DNA from: an uncultured Oscillospiraceae bacterium
GTDB lineage: Bacteria > Bacillota > Clostridia > Oscillospirales > Oscillospiraceae
DNA length: 64,000 nt
Assembly: GCA_934622035.1 (NCBI GenBank)
Contig: CAKTVG010000009.1
Location: 19,964-83,963 of the forward strand
Direction: 5' to 3'
Shown here: positions 42,166 to 51,196 of the stretch, piece by piece
Layout: every line of letters starts with the position of its first letter
Numbering within the stretch: position 1 is the first letter of the stretch
Translations under genes and position numbers: made by a program
The notes under the pieces: model-generated
What the model was told of the DNA's origin: nothing
Databases searched by the model: none
The model's input: the letters and a program-made list of their open reading frames with translations, nothing else

Positions 42166-42336
42166 ATGTTTCAATGGATTGCGGACAATCTTGCAACCAT
42201 CTTAATTTGTCTGGTTCTTGCGGTAATCGTTACCCTCATTATTTTGAGTCTGGTAAAGAATAAGAAAAAGGGCAAATCCTCCTGTGGCTGCAACTGTGCC
42301 CATTGTGCTATGGCAGGCTCCTGCCACAAGAAATAA
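42166..42336 (+). CDS. FeoB-associated Cys-rich membrane protein, 56 aa
   Basis: One membrane helix (ATILICLVLAVIVTLIILSL) and a short Lys-rich then Cys-rich tail, SSCGCNCAHCAMAGSCHKK, with five Cys and two His. This is the pattern of the small FeoB-associated protein family in Firmicutes, thought to bind iron. ATG at 42166 follows AAAGGAG. Confidence 0.88.
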   Translation: MFQWIADNLATILICLVLAVIVTLIILSLVKNKKKGKSSCGCNCAHCAMAGSCHKK

Positions 42337-42343
42337 CGTGCAA

Positions 42344-42382
42344 GGGGAATCGCAGACGACAAGCCTGCGGTTCCCCGATTTC
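42344..42382 (+). terminator. Rho-independent terminator of the feo operon
   Basis: Twelve-bp stem GGGGAATCGCAG / CTGCGGTTCCCC (one wobble), tail GATTTCTTT. It lies between the Cys-rich protein and the regulator, so the latter may be partly read through. Confidence 0.65.
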
Positions 42383-42400
42383 TTTCAAAGGAGGTAAGCA

Positions 42401-42793
42401 GTGGCTAACCAGAAAACTCTAACCGCATCGAATCTCCGCTATCTTCTGACCATGCAGTCGCTGGAGCGGGAGAACGCGGGCGCACGCTGCGTGGATATCG
42501 CCACGGCGATGGGGCTTTCCAAGCCCAGCGTGCACAACATGATGCAGACGCTCATTCAGCTTGGCCTGGTGAAAAAGAATTCCTACGGCGCGGCCTTCTT
42601 TACGGATATGGGCCGGAAGACCGTCCAGTGCTATGGCCGGTATTACCGTTCCGTCTCCGCGCTGCTGCAAAGGAGCTTCCCGGAGCTGGAGGATGTGCAG
42701 ACGGCGGCATATTGCCTGCTCTCCGAGATCCCGCCGGAAAATCTGGAGGCGCTGTCCTCCCGGTATGAAATTCAATTGGAGGAGAGGGTGTAA
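42401..42793 (+). CDS. DtxR-family metal-dependent regulator
   Basis: 130-aa winged-helix repressor, shorter than full DtxR (no SH3 domain). LRYLLTMQSLERENAGARCVDIATAMGLSKPSVHNMMQTLIQLG is the DtxR/MntR HTH, followed by a helical dimer region with Cys (QTAAYCLLSEI). Likely represses feo with Fe(II) through the TTAGC-N4-GCTAA boxes. Start is GTG at 42401, 6 bases after AAAGGAGGT. Its gene abuts the ABC ATPase gene. Confidence 0.85.
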   Translation: MANQKTLTASNLRYLLTMQSLERENAGARCVDIATAMGLSKPSVHNMMQTLIQLGLVKKNSYGAAFFTDMGRKTVQCYGRYYRSVSALLQRSFPELEDVQTAAYCLLSEIPPENLEALSSRYEIQLEERV

Positions 42794-43495
42794 GTGCCGA
42801 TCGTAGAATTCAAGGATGTCAGCCGCGTCTATGTCAGCGGCGACCATGCGCTCAAGGCGCTGGATCATGTGGATATGACCCTGGAGGAGGGAAAGTTCGT
42901 CGTCATTCTCGGGCCGAGTGGCGCGGGAAAGAGCACGCTGCTGAACCTCCTCGGCGGCCTGGACAGCCCGACCAGCGGCAAGATCTATGTCGAGGGGAAG
43001 GACATTTCCACCCTGTCGAGCGACCAGCTTGCAGACTACCGCGCCCGCACGGTGGGCTTTGTGTTTCAGTTTTATAACCTTGTGCCGACGCTGACCGTCC
43101 ATGAAAACGTCACGCTGGTCAAGGAGATTGCGCCCGATGCACTTTCCGCGACAAAAATGCTGGAGGAGGTCGGCCTGGCCGATCATCTGAAAAACTTCCC
43201 CGCCGAGCTTTCCGGCGGCGAGCAGCAGCGCGTGTCCATTGCGCGTGCGCTTGCGAAAAACCCGAAAATTCTTCTGTGCGACGAGCCGACCGGCGCGCTG
43301 GACTCCGAAACGGGCGTGCATGTGCTCAAGCTTCTGCTGCGCATGGCGCGGGAGTACGGCAAGACCATCGTCATCGTCACGCACAATCAGAACATTGCAA
43401 AAATGGCGGACGTCGTTCTGCGCGTGAAAAGCGGCAGAATCGTCTCCTGTGAGGAGCAGAAATGTCCTGCCTCCGCCGATGAGATCGACTGGTAA
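42794..43495 (+). CDS. ABC transporter ATPase (MacB/LolD type)
   Basis: 233 aa. Walker A GPSGAGKSTLLNLLGGLD, Q-loop FVFQFYNLVPTLTVHENV, signature LSGGEQQRVSIARAL, Walker B ILLCDEPTGALDSETG. Start GTG at 42794 immediately after the DtxR stop. The partner is the FtsX-type permease 11 bases downstream. Such pairs export lipoproteins, peptides or lipids, or work as envelope mechanotransducers; iron-linked placement is unusual. Confidence 0.92.
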   Translation: MPIVEFKDVSRVYVSGDHALKALDHVDMTLEEGKFVVILGPSGAGKSTLLNLLGGLDSPTSGKIYVEGKDISTLSSDQLADYRARTVGFVFQFYNLVPTLTVHENVTLVKEIAPDALSATKMLEEVGLADHLKNFPAELSGGEQQRVSIARALAKNPKILLCDEPTGALDSETGVHVLKLLLRMAREYGKTIVIVTHNQNIAKMADVVLRVKSGRIVSCEEQKCPASADEIDW

Positions 43496-43506
43496 GGAGG
43501 GCGGGT

Positions 43507-45783
43507 ATGCTGCTGCATAAGCTCTGGAGGACTATGCGCCTGTATCGCGCGCAGTTTCTCTCCATGATCATTATGACCGCGCTCGGCGTCGGCGTCTTCG
43601 TCGGCTTCAACATGGAGTGGGTGAGCATCGAGGACAGCACCTCCGCCTTCTTCGAGCAGACCGGCTATGCCGACTACCGCATCGTTTCCGAGGCGGGCTT
43701 CAGCGAGGAGGAGCTTGCGCGTATCCGCGCCATCGACGGCGTTGATGCCGCAGCGCGTTTTCTCAGTGTGAATGCCGGGGTCAGCGAACGCGAGGGCGAC
43801 ACTCTGGCCCTCACCGTAACCACGGACGAGGCGGTTTCCGGCATGCTCCTGTGCGAGGGCGAGCCCTATGACCCGCAGAGTGCGGACGGCCTCTGGCTCT
43901 CTTCGCAGTATGCCGGAAAGAATGACCTGCACATCGGCGACAGCCTGACTCTGACCTATCAGAGCCTTGTGCTGAAAACAACCGTGCGCGGCCTCATCAA
44001 GGCCGGGGAATACATGGTCTGCGTGCGCGATGAAAGCCAGCTCATGCCGGATTTTTCCACCTACGGCTTTGCCTACATCTCCCCAAAGCTGTATGAGACG
44101 ATGCTTTCCTATTACCCGCAGATCAACGTCCGCTCCTCAATGGAGAAAAAGGCGTTTATCGACGCGGCGGATGCGGCATTGGACCGGACGGTACTGGTGC
44201 TGACCAAGGACGAGTCTGCCGCCTACGCCGGAGCCAAGAGCGAAACGGAGGAGGGCAAGACCATGGGCTCCGTCCTGCCGCCCATCTTCCTGCTGATTGC
44301 CGTTCTGACCATGGTCACGACGATGCACCGCCTTGCGCTGAAGGAAAAAACGCAGATCGGCACGCTGAAGGCACTGGGCTTCCGCGACCGGCGCATCCTG
44401 CGCCACTATACCGCCTACGCCTTTCTGACCGGCCTTATCGGCTCCGCGCTGGGAATTGCGCTGGGCTGCGGCATCGCCTGGGCGATCATGAATCCGAACG
44501 GCATGATGGGCACCTACTTCGACCTTCTGGAGTGGAAGCTCAGCTTCCCCTGGTTCTGCGGCGTGATCGTTGCGGCCGTTCTTGCACTGATGACGCTCAC
44601 GGGCTATCTCTCCGTGCGGCGCATCCTGAAGGAAACGCCGGCCGAGGCGCTCCGTCCCGATGCACCGAAGAAATTCCGGCCGCTTCTGATCGAGCGCACG
44701 CGGCTGTTCCATCGCCTGCCCTTCGGCACGCGCTGGAATCTGCGCGACGTCATGCGCCACAAGGCGCGCACGGCCATGAGCCTGATCGGCACGGCGAGCT
44801 GTGCGCTCATCATCATCGCCGCGCTGGGCATGAGCGACACCATGGACGCATTTCTGGACACGTATTATGAAGATGCAGCGGGCTATGCCTCGCGCATTTA
44901 TCTGTCCGACGAGCTGACGCAGCCGGAGCGCGAGGCGCTGGCGCAGGAGCACAACGCCGATTGGAGCGCGTCAATCAGCGTACAGCTGGAGGAAAAGGCG
45001 GTCTCCCTTGAGATTTACTCCCTGGAGCACGGTCTGATTCGCTTCCCCGAAGACGAGGGAACGGGCTACGTCACTCCCGGCGGCGAGGGCGCTTACCTCT
45101 GCCGCCGCCTGTCCGAGGAATTCGGATTGCAGGAGGGCGACAGCTTCACCGTCAGCCCCTATGGCTCCGACGAGCACTATACGCTCCGCGTCGCGGGCGT
45201 GGTGCGCAGCCTTACGGAGAGCATCGTCCTCTCAAAGGACTATGCCGACGCGTTGGGCATTCCCTATGCAGCGAGCTTCCTCTACACGGCGGAGAAGCCC
45301 GCGGAGATTGCCTCCGGCAGCGCCATCCGCAGCGTGCAGTCCAAGCAGCAGATCCTCGATTCCTTCGACAGCTTCATGGAGATCATGGATTTGATGATCT
45401 TCGTCCTGATCCTGGGCGCAATGCTGCTGGATGTTGTTGTGCTGTATAATCTCGGCGTGATGAGCTACACCGAGCGCTATCGGGAAATGGCGACGCTGAA
45501 GGTCGTCGGCTTCCGCAACCGCCGCATCGGCCGCCTGCTGACCGAGCAGAATCTCTGGATCAGCATTCTCGGCGTCGTGATCGGTCTGCCGCTGGGCGTG
45601 CTGGTCATGGACTATATGCTCAAGGCGCTTGCCTCGGAATATGAGCTGGCGATGGTCATCCGGCCGCTGAGCTTTGCCGTAAGCGTGGCGCTCACGCTGG
45701 GCATGTCGCTGCTGGTCAGCCTGATGGTCGCAAGAAAAAACAGGAAAATCGACATGGTCGAGGCGCTCAAGGGCGCGGAATAA
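43507..45783 (+). CDS. FtsX-like ABC permease, 758 aa
   Basis: Two FtsX modules. First membrane helix at ~18-40, an external domain of ~200 residues, then three helices (~260-370) with KEKTQIGTLKALGFRDRRILRHY as coupling loop; a second set follows (helix ~425-445, external domain, three helices ~625-745) with YREMATLKVVGFRNRRIGRLL. No coiled coil. ATG follows AAGGAGGGCGGGT. Substrate unknown. Confidence 0.9.
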   Translation: MLLHKLWRTMRLYRAQFLSMIIMTALGVGVFVGFNMEWVSIEDSTSAFFEQTGYADYRIVSEAGFSEEELARIRAIDGVDAAARFLSVNAGVSEREGDTLALTVTTDEAVSGMLLCEGEPYDPQSADGLWLSSQYAGKNDLHIGDSLTLTYQSLVLKTTVRGLIKAGEYMVCVRDESQLMPDFSTYGFAYISPKLYETMLSYYPQINVRSSMEKKAFIDAADAALDRTVLVLTKDESAAYAGAKSETEEGKTMGSVLPPIFLLIAVLTMVTTMHRLALKEKTQIGTLKALGFRDRRILRHYTAYAFLTGLIGSALGIALGCGIAWAIMNPNGMMGTYFDLLEWKLSFPWFCGVIVAAVLALMTLTGYLSVRRILKETPAEALRPDAPKKFRPLLIERTRLFHRLPFGTRWNLRDVMRHKARTAMSLIGTASCALIIIAALGMSDTMDAFLDTYYEDAAGYASRIYLSDELTQPEREALAQEHNADWSASISVQLEEKAVSLEIYSLEHGLIRFPEDEGTGYVTPGGEGAYLCRRLSEEFGLQEGDSFTVSPYGSDEHYTLRVAGVVRSLTESIVLSKDYADALGIPYAASFLYTAEKPAEIASGSAIRSVQSKQQILDSFDSFMEIMDLMIFVLILGAMLLDVVVLYNLGVMSYTERYREMATLKVVGFRNRRIGRLLTEQNLWISILGVVIGLPLGVLVMDYMLKALASEYELAMVIRPLSFAVSVALTLGMSLLVSLMVARKNRKIDMVEALKGAE

Positions 45784-45815
45784 TCACTCAGGAAAAATGA
45801 AAGGAGGCTTTCCTG

Positions 45816-45956
45816 ATGCTTTCACTGCTGCGTAGCCCGGATTTCTGGGTCTCCGCTGCTGCGACACTGTCCATTGCCGCGGGGGTTATTGCCCTCAAGC
45901 AGTGGCTTCGAACGGTGGGGCGGAGGGAAAAAGAACATGATTCGAACCATTCTTAG
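45816..45956 (+). CDS. Small membrane peptide, 46 aa
   Basis: ATG at 45816 follows AAAGGAGG at 9-base spacing, 32 bases after the permease stop. The product has one hydrophobic stretch (FWVSAAATLSIAAGVIALKQW) and a basic tail ending in KEHDSNHS. Its 3' end overlaps the next gene by 20 bases in another frame, so the two are probably coupled. Too short to place in a family, but the ribosome site, size and position between permease and HMA protein support a real gene. Confidence 0.65.
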   Translation: MLSLLRSPDFWVSAAATLSIAAGVIALKQWLRTVGRREKEHDSNHS

Positions 45957-46203
45957 CATTGACGGAATGATGTGTGGCATGTGTGAATCGCACATCAACG
46001 ACTGCATCCGCCGCGATTTCGCGGTCAAGAAGGTAACCTCGTCCCATGCAAAGGGACAGACGGTCATTCTCTCCGAGACGCCCCTGGACGCGGAGAAGCT
46101 GAAAAAGACCATCGCGGATACCGGCTACACCCTGACGGAGATCCGGGAGGAGGAAGCGGAGCAAAAAACGTCCTTCCTCGGCGGATTGTTCCACAAGAAG
46201 TAA
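45937..46203 (+). CDS. HMA-domain heavy-metal-binding protein, 88 aa
   Basis: MIRTILSIDGMMCGMCESHINDCIRR carries the MxCxxC metal motif (CGMC) of copper/zinc-type HMA domains, followed by a beta-alpha-beta-beta fold and a short C-terminal helix ending in GGLFHKK. Extra Cys at ~23. ATG at 45937 follows CGGAGGG. It is the last gene before a terminator and closes the iron/metal island. Confidence 0.85.
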   Translation: MIRTILSIDGMMCGMCESHINDCIRRDFAVKKVTSSHAKGQTVILSETPLDAEKLKKTIADTGYTLTEIREEEAEQKTSFLGGLFHKK

Positions 46204-46206
46204 AAG

Positions 46207-46249
46207 CACAGCGAGCTGCCATGGAAATGACAGCTCGCTGTGAATTTTT
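46207..46249 (+). terminator. Rho-independent terminator
   Basis: Twelve-bp perfect arms CACAGCGAGCTG / CAGCTCGCTGTG, tail AATTTTT. Confidence 0.88.
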
Positions 46250-46255
46250 GTATGT

Positions 46256-46318
46256 GCCAACGAAGAATGCGCTGCGCAGAGCCGCGCCCCTACGGCGGTA
46301 CAAAATTGCGGCGCGATT
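46256..46318 (-). repeat. Dispersed repeat, short copy 8
   Basis: GCGCTGCGCAGAGCCGCGCC then CCTACGGCGGTACAAAATT, sharing the AGAGCC..GCGCCCCTACG edge with copy 1. Confidence 0.6.
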
Positions 46319-47335
46319 CTACTTTGTAAACAGCGGGCGCAGGGTGGCCTGCTCTTCAAAGCGGGCGTCGCGGGAATTGGCGAGGAAGACCAGCTCGGCG
46401 AGCGAGGAAGCGGAGCTGTAAGCCTGAACATACTTTTCCACCTTTGTGCCGTCCACGTCCGGGATATAGAGCCTGCCGGTGCAGACGGAGGCGGGGAAGG
46501 CGGTGTCGTCCGTGACGAAGGAGATGGTCAGGTTGCTGCCGGTGAAGAAGGTGGTAAGCTGGGAGGCGGCGTCCTGAATCAGCTGCGCAGCCGTTTTTTC
46601 GGAGGAATAGGCGATATTCTGACTGGAGGGGAAGCGGAATTCCGAGAAGGCGATCTCCCGGAAGCCGAGGCTGGAAAGCTCCCGCGCAATCTGCGTGAGG
46701 TAGGAGAGCACGGTCTGGCTGGCGGGATCGAGCCAATAGCAGGCGTTTTCATCCATCCAGAGCGCGCCGCTGGAGAGCGGAAGACCGCTGGACTGGTTGT
46801 CCAGCGCAAAGGCCGAGTCGCAGAAGGCGGGAATTTCCGCAATCATGTAAAAGCCGCGCGAACGCAGGTAGGAGATGATTTCGTCGACCCTGGCGACGTC
46901 CACGTCCGCCGTGGCAGCGCCGTCGATGGCAGTGGAATAATAGAAGTTGCCATAGATGCTCTTCAGCTCCAGCATGACGGCGCAGGAGTCGTCCAGCGCC
47001 TGGAGCGCTTCGAGCACGCGGTCCGGCTCGCGGAGCATTGCGGTGGTGATATAGTAGCCGGAGAGGTCCACGATGTTGTCCGCATCCGGCGTGGGGTCCT
47101 CGATGACGACCTGCGCGTCGTTGATGACGGGCCGCGCCGCGGGCTGCGTCGCATCGACCTGAGTCTGCGCATTCCCGGAAAGATCAAGGTGCGCGCCCTC
47201 GCGGTCGTAGGTCACATAGGGCTCAAAATAGATCAGAAGAACAATGGAGACCGCTGCCGCCGCGCCGGCCAGAATGAGCAGCGCGCGCAGCAGCTTTTTC
47301 AGAAAAAGCTTTCTGCGGTAGGAAAGCCGCGGCAT
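46319..47335 (-). CDS. Membrane-anchored putative glycoside hydrolase (DUF4015-like)
   Basis: 338 aa. A basic N-terminus (MPRLSYRRKLFLKKLLRALL), one membrane segment (~18-38) and an external (beta/alpha)-barrel-like domain with IVDLSGYYITTAML, MLELKSIYGNFYYSTAIDG, RVDEIISYLRSRGFYMIAEI and GFREIAFSEFRFPSS, the layout of DUF4015/glycoside-hydrolase-like proteins. A catalytic Glu pair is plausible in AEIP and SEFRF. ATG at 47335 follows GGAGG. Substrate not known; probably envelope polysaccharide. Confidence 0.75.
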   Translation of the reverse strand: MPRLSYRRKLFLKKLLRALLILAGAAAAVSIVLLIYFEPYVTYDREGAHLDLSGNAQTQVDATQPAARPVINDAQVVIEDPTPDADNIVDLSGYYITTAMLREPDRVLEALQALDDSCAVMLELKSIYGNFYYSTAIDGAATADVDVARVDEIISYLRSRGFYMIAEIPAFCDSAFALDNQSSGLPLSSGALWMDENACYWLDPASQTVLSYLTQIARELSSLGFREIAFSEFRFPSSQNIAYSSEKTAAQLIQDAASQLTTFFTGSNLTISFVTDDTAFPASVCTGRLYIPDVDGTKVEKYVQAYSSASSLAELVFLANSRDARFEEQATLRPLFTK

Positions 47336-47529
47336 AGGTATGCCTCCTTCCTTTGGTTTGCGGAACCACTGAAGAAATCCTCTGCGGCGGACGCCGGATC
47401 TTTTCTGCCAACCCATCGGTTTGAAAAACTTGAAAGACATCCAGTATTCCTGCGTTTTCCAAACCTCGATTTGACAGAAAATCTCTCACCGTCCGCTCTT
47501 GCCGATTTCGTCAGCGGTTTCCTGTTTTC

Positions 47530-48507
47530 CTATTTTTTTGAATAATCTTGCTTTTCGGCGATCAGGCAGCACCATTCGTCCATGTGTTCCCCGCCGCACA
47601 GGCGCAGGCCCGCCGCCTCGATGGCGCGGCGCACCTCGTCCTCGCGGGTGTTCAGAATGCCGGAGCACAGGAAGCGGCCGCCGCTGCGCAGCAGCGCGGG
47701 CACGACGGGCGCAAGGCCGATGATGACGTCCGCCACGATGTTGGCGCAGACCAGATCATAGCCGCTGCCGAGACGCTGCATCAGCGCGGCATCGGTGACG
47801 ACGTTGCCGGTCAGCGCGGTGAAGCGCTCCGGGCTGAAGCCGTTGCGCGCGGCGTTTGCCAGCGCGATGTGCTCCGCCTCGGGGTCGATGTCCACGCCCA
47901 CGGCGCTTGCCGCGCCCAGGCGCAGCGCGCAGATCGAAAGAATGCCGCTGCCGCTGCCGAGATCTGCCACGCGTTCGCCGCCGGAGATCAGGCGCTCGAG
48001 CGCCTTCATGCACATTTGCGTTGAGGCGTGCGCACCGGTGCCAAAGGCAAGGCCAAGATCGAGCAGAACGGGAAGCCTTCCTTCCGTGTCATCCACGGTC
48101 ATCCACTGCGGCACGACCAGCAGCCGCTCGCCCACGGGCAGCGGACGGTAATTTCTCATCCAGGAGGTCTCCCAGTCCTCGTCCGGCACATTTTCCAGCC
48201 GGAGTGTCAGGGGACCGAAGGAGCAGGCGGGGTATTTCTGCGGCAGCTCTGCCAGCAGCGCGCGCAGCGCTTCGAGCTGCGCGGCGGCATCCTCCGCAAG
48301 ATAGAGGCGAACCTGGGAAAGACCCTCCATCCTTTTCGCCAGCGTTTCGTCCACATAGTCCCAGTATGCCCGCGAGGATTCCAGAAACGCATGGAATTCC
48401 TCACAATCGTCAATCATAAAGCTGTCAAAGCCGGCCTCGGTCAGCTCGGCGCAAAGAAGCTCGATGCCCTCGGAGCTTGTGCGGATGGTCAGTTCCGTCC
48501 ATTGCAT
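47530..48507 (-). CDS. prmA: Ribosomal protein L11 methyltransferase PrmA
   Basis: Methylates L11 using SAM. The 325-aa protein has the N-terminal L11-binding region with WELTIRTS-like start and DWETSWMRNYRPLPVG, LGLAFGTGAHASTQMCMKAL, the SAM motif VADLGSGSGILSICALRLG, and ANIVADVIIGLAP (the NxxA-type motif). ATG at 48507 follows AAGGAGGGAAGC. Confidence 0.94.
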   Translation of the reverse strand: MQWTELTIRTSSEGIELLCAELTEAGFDSFMIDDCEEFHAFLESSRAYWDYVDETLAKRMEGLSQVRLYLAEDAAAQLEALRALLAELPQKYPACSFGPLTLRLENVPDEDWETSWMRNYRPLPVGERLLVVPQWMTVDDTEGRLPVLLDLGLAFGTGAHASTQMCMKALERLISGGERVADLGSGSGILSICALRLGAASAVGVDIDPEAEHIALANAARNGFSPERFTALTGNVVTDAALMQRLGSGYDLVCANIVADVIIGLAPVVPALLRSGGRFLCSGILNTREDEVRRAIEAAGLRLCGGEHMDEWCCLIAEKQDYSKK

Positions 48508-48542
48508 GCGGCTTCCCTCCTTTTTGCGATACTTCTGCGCTT

Positions 48543-48571
48543 ATTTTACAGGATTTCGCGCGGAATGGCAA
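48543..48571 (-). promoter_or_regulatory. Promoter of prmA
   Basis: On the minus strand TTGCCA (48571-48566), 17-base spacer, TAAAAT (48548-48543). The divergent M16 gene has a TATAAT at 48,612 but no clear -35. Confidence 0.6.
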
Positions 48572-48644
48572 CCTATTATTTTTCCGGACTTTCTTTTTGC
48601 AAAAATTGGTGTATAATAAAACGAAAGAAGAAAGGATGATTTCT

Positions 48645-49910
48645 ATGCTGCAACAGCTTCCCGTCGTGCCGGGCGTGCGCCTGCATGCCATGCAGACGGA
48701 TAAATTTAAGACGGCATGCTTCAGCGTGAACTTCCGCCGGCAGCACAATGCCGAAAACGCCGCGCTGGATGCGCTGCTGCCGAGCGTGCTCCTGCGGGGC
48801 ACGGAGCGCTGGCCCGATATCCGCAGCATCTCCATGCGGCTCGACGAGCTGTACGGCGCGACCTTCGGCACGCTTGTGCGCCTGAAGGGCGAGGTGAAGC
48901 TGACGGGCTTCTATGCCGACTTCCTCGAGGACGCCTTCCTGCCGGAGGGTGAGCGGGTCTTTGCGCCCATGCTGGAATTTCTGGAGCAGGTGCTCTACCA
49001 CCCCTATCTGGAAAACGGCTGCTTCCCGGCGCGCAGCGTCGAGGGGGAGAAGCAGAACCTGATGAACGCCATCGAGTCCTCGCTGAACGACAAGCGGACC
49101 TACGCCGCCCTGCGCCTGCGCAGCATCCTCTGTGAGGGCGAGGACTATGCCGTGCCGCGGCTTGGCCGTGCGGAGGACGTGGCGAAAATCACGCCGGAGG
49201 CGCTTTTTGCGCACTACCGGACGGTGCTGGAGGAATCGCAGGTCGAGATTTTTTACGCCGGGCGCCTCGCGCCGGAGCAGGTGGCCGAGGCGCTGCGCGG
49301 CGTCTTCGCCGGGCATGCGCCGAAGCGCGTCACGCCGGTCTCCACTGCGCCGCATCCCGCGCCCACGCAGGTACGCGAGGTTTCCGAGAGCCTGGACGTC
49401 ACGCAGGGCAAGCTCGTCCTCGGCCTCTCCACCGGCATTCTCACGACCGATCCGGACTATCCCGCGCTGGCGCTTCTCAACGCGGTCTACGGCAGCGGCA
49501 TGACAAGCAAGCTCTTCGTCAATGTGCGCGAGAAGCTCTCCTTGTGCTACTATGCCTCCTCTGCGGTGGACAAGTACAAGGGCATTATGCAGATTTCCTC
49601 GGGCATTGAGTTTGACAAGTATGAGACGGCGAAAACTGCCATTTTAAACGAGCTGGAGGCCTGCCGCCGCGGCGAGATTACGGACGAGGAGCTCGAGTCC
49701 GCACGGCGCGCCCTGTTGTCCGCTCTGCGCGCGGCACTGGATGTGCCCGCCCGGCTGGACGACTATTATGTCGGCTGCGCCATTGCCGGGGGCGACAGCG
49801 TCGAGGCATTCATGGAAAAAATCGCCGCGCTGCAAAAGGACGATCTGGTTCGCGCGGCGCAGCGCATCCGGCTGGATACCATTTACTTTTTGAAGGGGGT
49901 GGGCGCGTGA
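48645..49910 (+). CDS. M16 peptidase-like protein lacking the zinc motif (YfmF-like)
   Basis: 421-aa partner subunit of an M16 protease pair. The position of the HxxEH motif reads RQHNAENAALDALLP, so the zinc ligands are absent. The C-terminal half has LVLGLSTGILTTDPDYPAL and YGSGMTSKLFVNVREKLSLCYYASS, the substrate-binding R/Y pair of M16 non-catalytic subunits. ATG at 48645 follows AAAGG; an ATG three codons earlier is too close. Its stop overlaps the catalytic partner's GTG by four bases. Confidence 0.9.
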   Translation: MLQQLPVVPGVRLHAMQTDKFKTACFSVNFRRQHNAENAALDALLPSVLLRGTERWPDIRSISMRLDELYGATFGTLVRLKGEVKLTGFYADFLEDAFLPEGERVFAPMLEFLEQVLYHPYLENGCFPARSVEGEKQNLMNAIESSLNDKRTYAALRLRSILCEGEDYAVPRLGRAEDVAKITPEALFAHYRTVLEESQVEIFYAGRLAPEQVAEALRGVFAGHAPKRVTPVSTAPHPAPTQVREVSESLDVTQGKLVLGLSTGILTTDPDYPALALLNAVYGSGMTSKLFVNVREKLSLCYYASSAVDKYKGIMQISSGIEFDKYETAKTAILNELEACRRGEITDEELESARRALLSALRAALDVPARLDDYYVGCAIAGGDSVEAFMEKIAALQKDDLVRAAQRIRLDTIYFLKGVGA

Positions 49911-51196
49911 CGCTCAGAGAATATCCGGCGCTGGGCGAGCGCTGCTGGGAAGAACGCCTGCCGAACGGGCTTGCGATCCGCGTGATCCCGAAGCCGGGCT
50001 TTGCCCGGAAATATGCCTTTCTGGCGGTGAACTTCGGCTCCATCGATACGAGCTTTACCCTCGACGGGGAAAAGCGCCGCGTCGCCGACGGCATCGCGCA
50101 CTATCTGGAGCATAAGATGTTCGATCTGCCGGACGGCAACGCCATGAACTTCTATGCCGCGCACGGCGGCAGCCCCAACGCCTTCACGAGCTATGATATG
50201 ACCGCCTACTACTTCGACTGCACGGAGGAGTTCGAGGAAAATCTGCGTATCCTGCTGCGCCTTGTCACCGAGCCGTATTTCAAGGAGGAGAGCGTGGAAA
50301 AGGAGCGCGGCATCATCGCGCAGGAGATCCGCATGTATGAAGACAGCGCGGAGTCCCAGGTTTCCGAGGAGCTGTTCCGCTGCATGTTCCGCGAGCATCC
50401 CATCCGCGTGCCCATTGCCGGAACGGTGGAGAGCATCGCGGAGATCACGGCGCAGGATCTTTACGACTGCCACCGCGCATTCTACCGCCCGGCGAATATG
50501 ATCCTCTGCGTTGCAGGCGACGTCGATCCCGAACGGGTTGCGGCGCTGGCACAGGAGCTGACGCCGCAGGAGGCTGCGCCGCTTCCGGAGCGCGACTACG
50601 GTGCGGCGGAGGCGCCGGACTGCCCGGCACCGCGCAGTGAGCGGCGAATGGAAATTTCCATGCCGACCTTTGCTGCCGGCTTCAAGTGCCCGCCCGCCGG
50701 GCCGGGGCAGGAGAATATGCGCCGGGAGATCATCGGCGACATCGCGGCGGAAATTCTGGCGGGAGAATCCTCGCCGCTGTACCAGCGGCTTTATGAGCAA
50801 GGCCTGATCGACGCGGGCTTCGGCGTGGGCTATGAGAGCGTCAAGGATGCCTGCCTGCTGTCCGCTTACGGCGACAGCAGCGACCCGGAGGCCGTTCTGC
50901 GCGCGCTTCTGGACGAGAGCGAACGCATCGGCCGCGAGGGCTTTGAGGGTGCACAGTTTGACCGCCTGATGAAATCCGAGCTGGGAAGAAGAACCAGAGA
51001 TCTTGACAGCTTTGAAAGTATCTGCTATCGTATGTGTGCATATCATTTTGACGGCGTGGACTATCTGCGCTTCCCGGAGGCTTACGCCTCCGTCACCCCG
51101 GAGGACGTGCGGCAGTTTCTGACGCAGACCGTGCGCCCGGAGCGTGCAGCGCTGGCGGTCGTGCGCCCGAGAGAAAAGGAGAAAAACGATGCTTAA
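49907..51196 (+). CDS. M16 zinc peptidase (YfmH-like)
   Basis: 429-aa catalytic subunit. Inverted zinc motif HYLEHKMFD with the downstream Glu in EKERGIIAQEIRMYED. Typical N-terminal M16 beta-sheet (LAIRVIPKPGFARKYAFLAV). The pair degrades or processes peptides in the cytosol; in Bacillus the neighbours are yfmF/ymfH-type genes near pgsA, here lgt follows. Start GTG at 49907 overlaps the previous stop. Confidence 0.93.
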   Translation: MTLREYPALGERCWEERLPNGLAIRVIPKPGFARKYAFLAVNFGSIDTSFTLDGEKRRVADGIAHYLEHKMFDLPDGNAMNFYAAHGGSPNAFTSYDMTAYYFDCTEEFEENLRILLRLVTEPYFKEESVEKERGIIAQEIRMYEDSAESQVSEELFRCMFREHPIRVPIAGTVESIAEITAQDLYDCHRAFYRPANMILCVAGDVDPERVAALAQELTPQEAAPLPERDYGAAEAPDCPAPRSERRMEISMPTFAAGFKCPPAGPGQENMRREIIGDIAAEILAGESSPLYQRLYEQGLIDAGFGVGYESVKDACLLSAYGDSSDPEAVLRALLDESERIGREGFEGAQFDRLMKSELGRRTRDLDSFESICYRMCAYHFDGVDYLRFPEAYASVTPEDVRQFLTQTVRPERAALAVVRPREKEKNDA

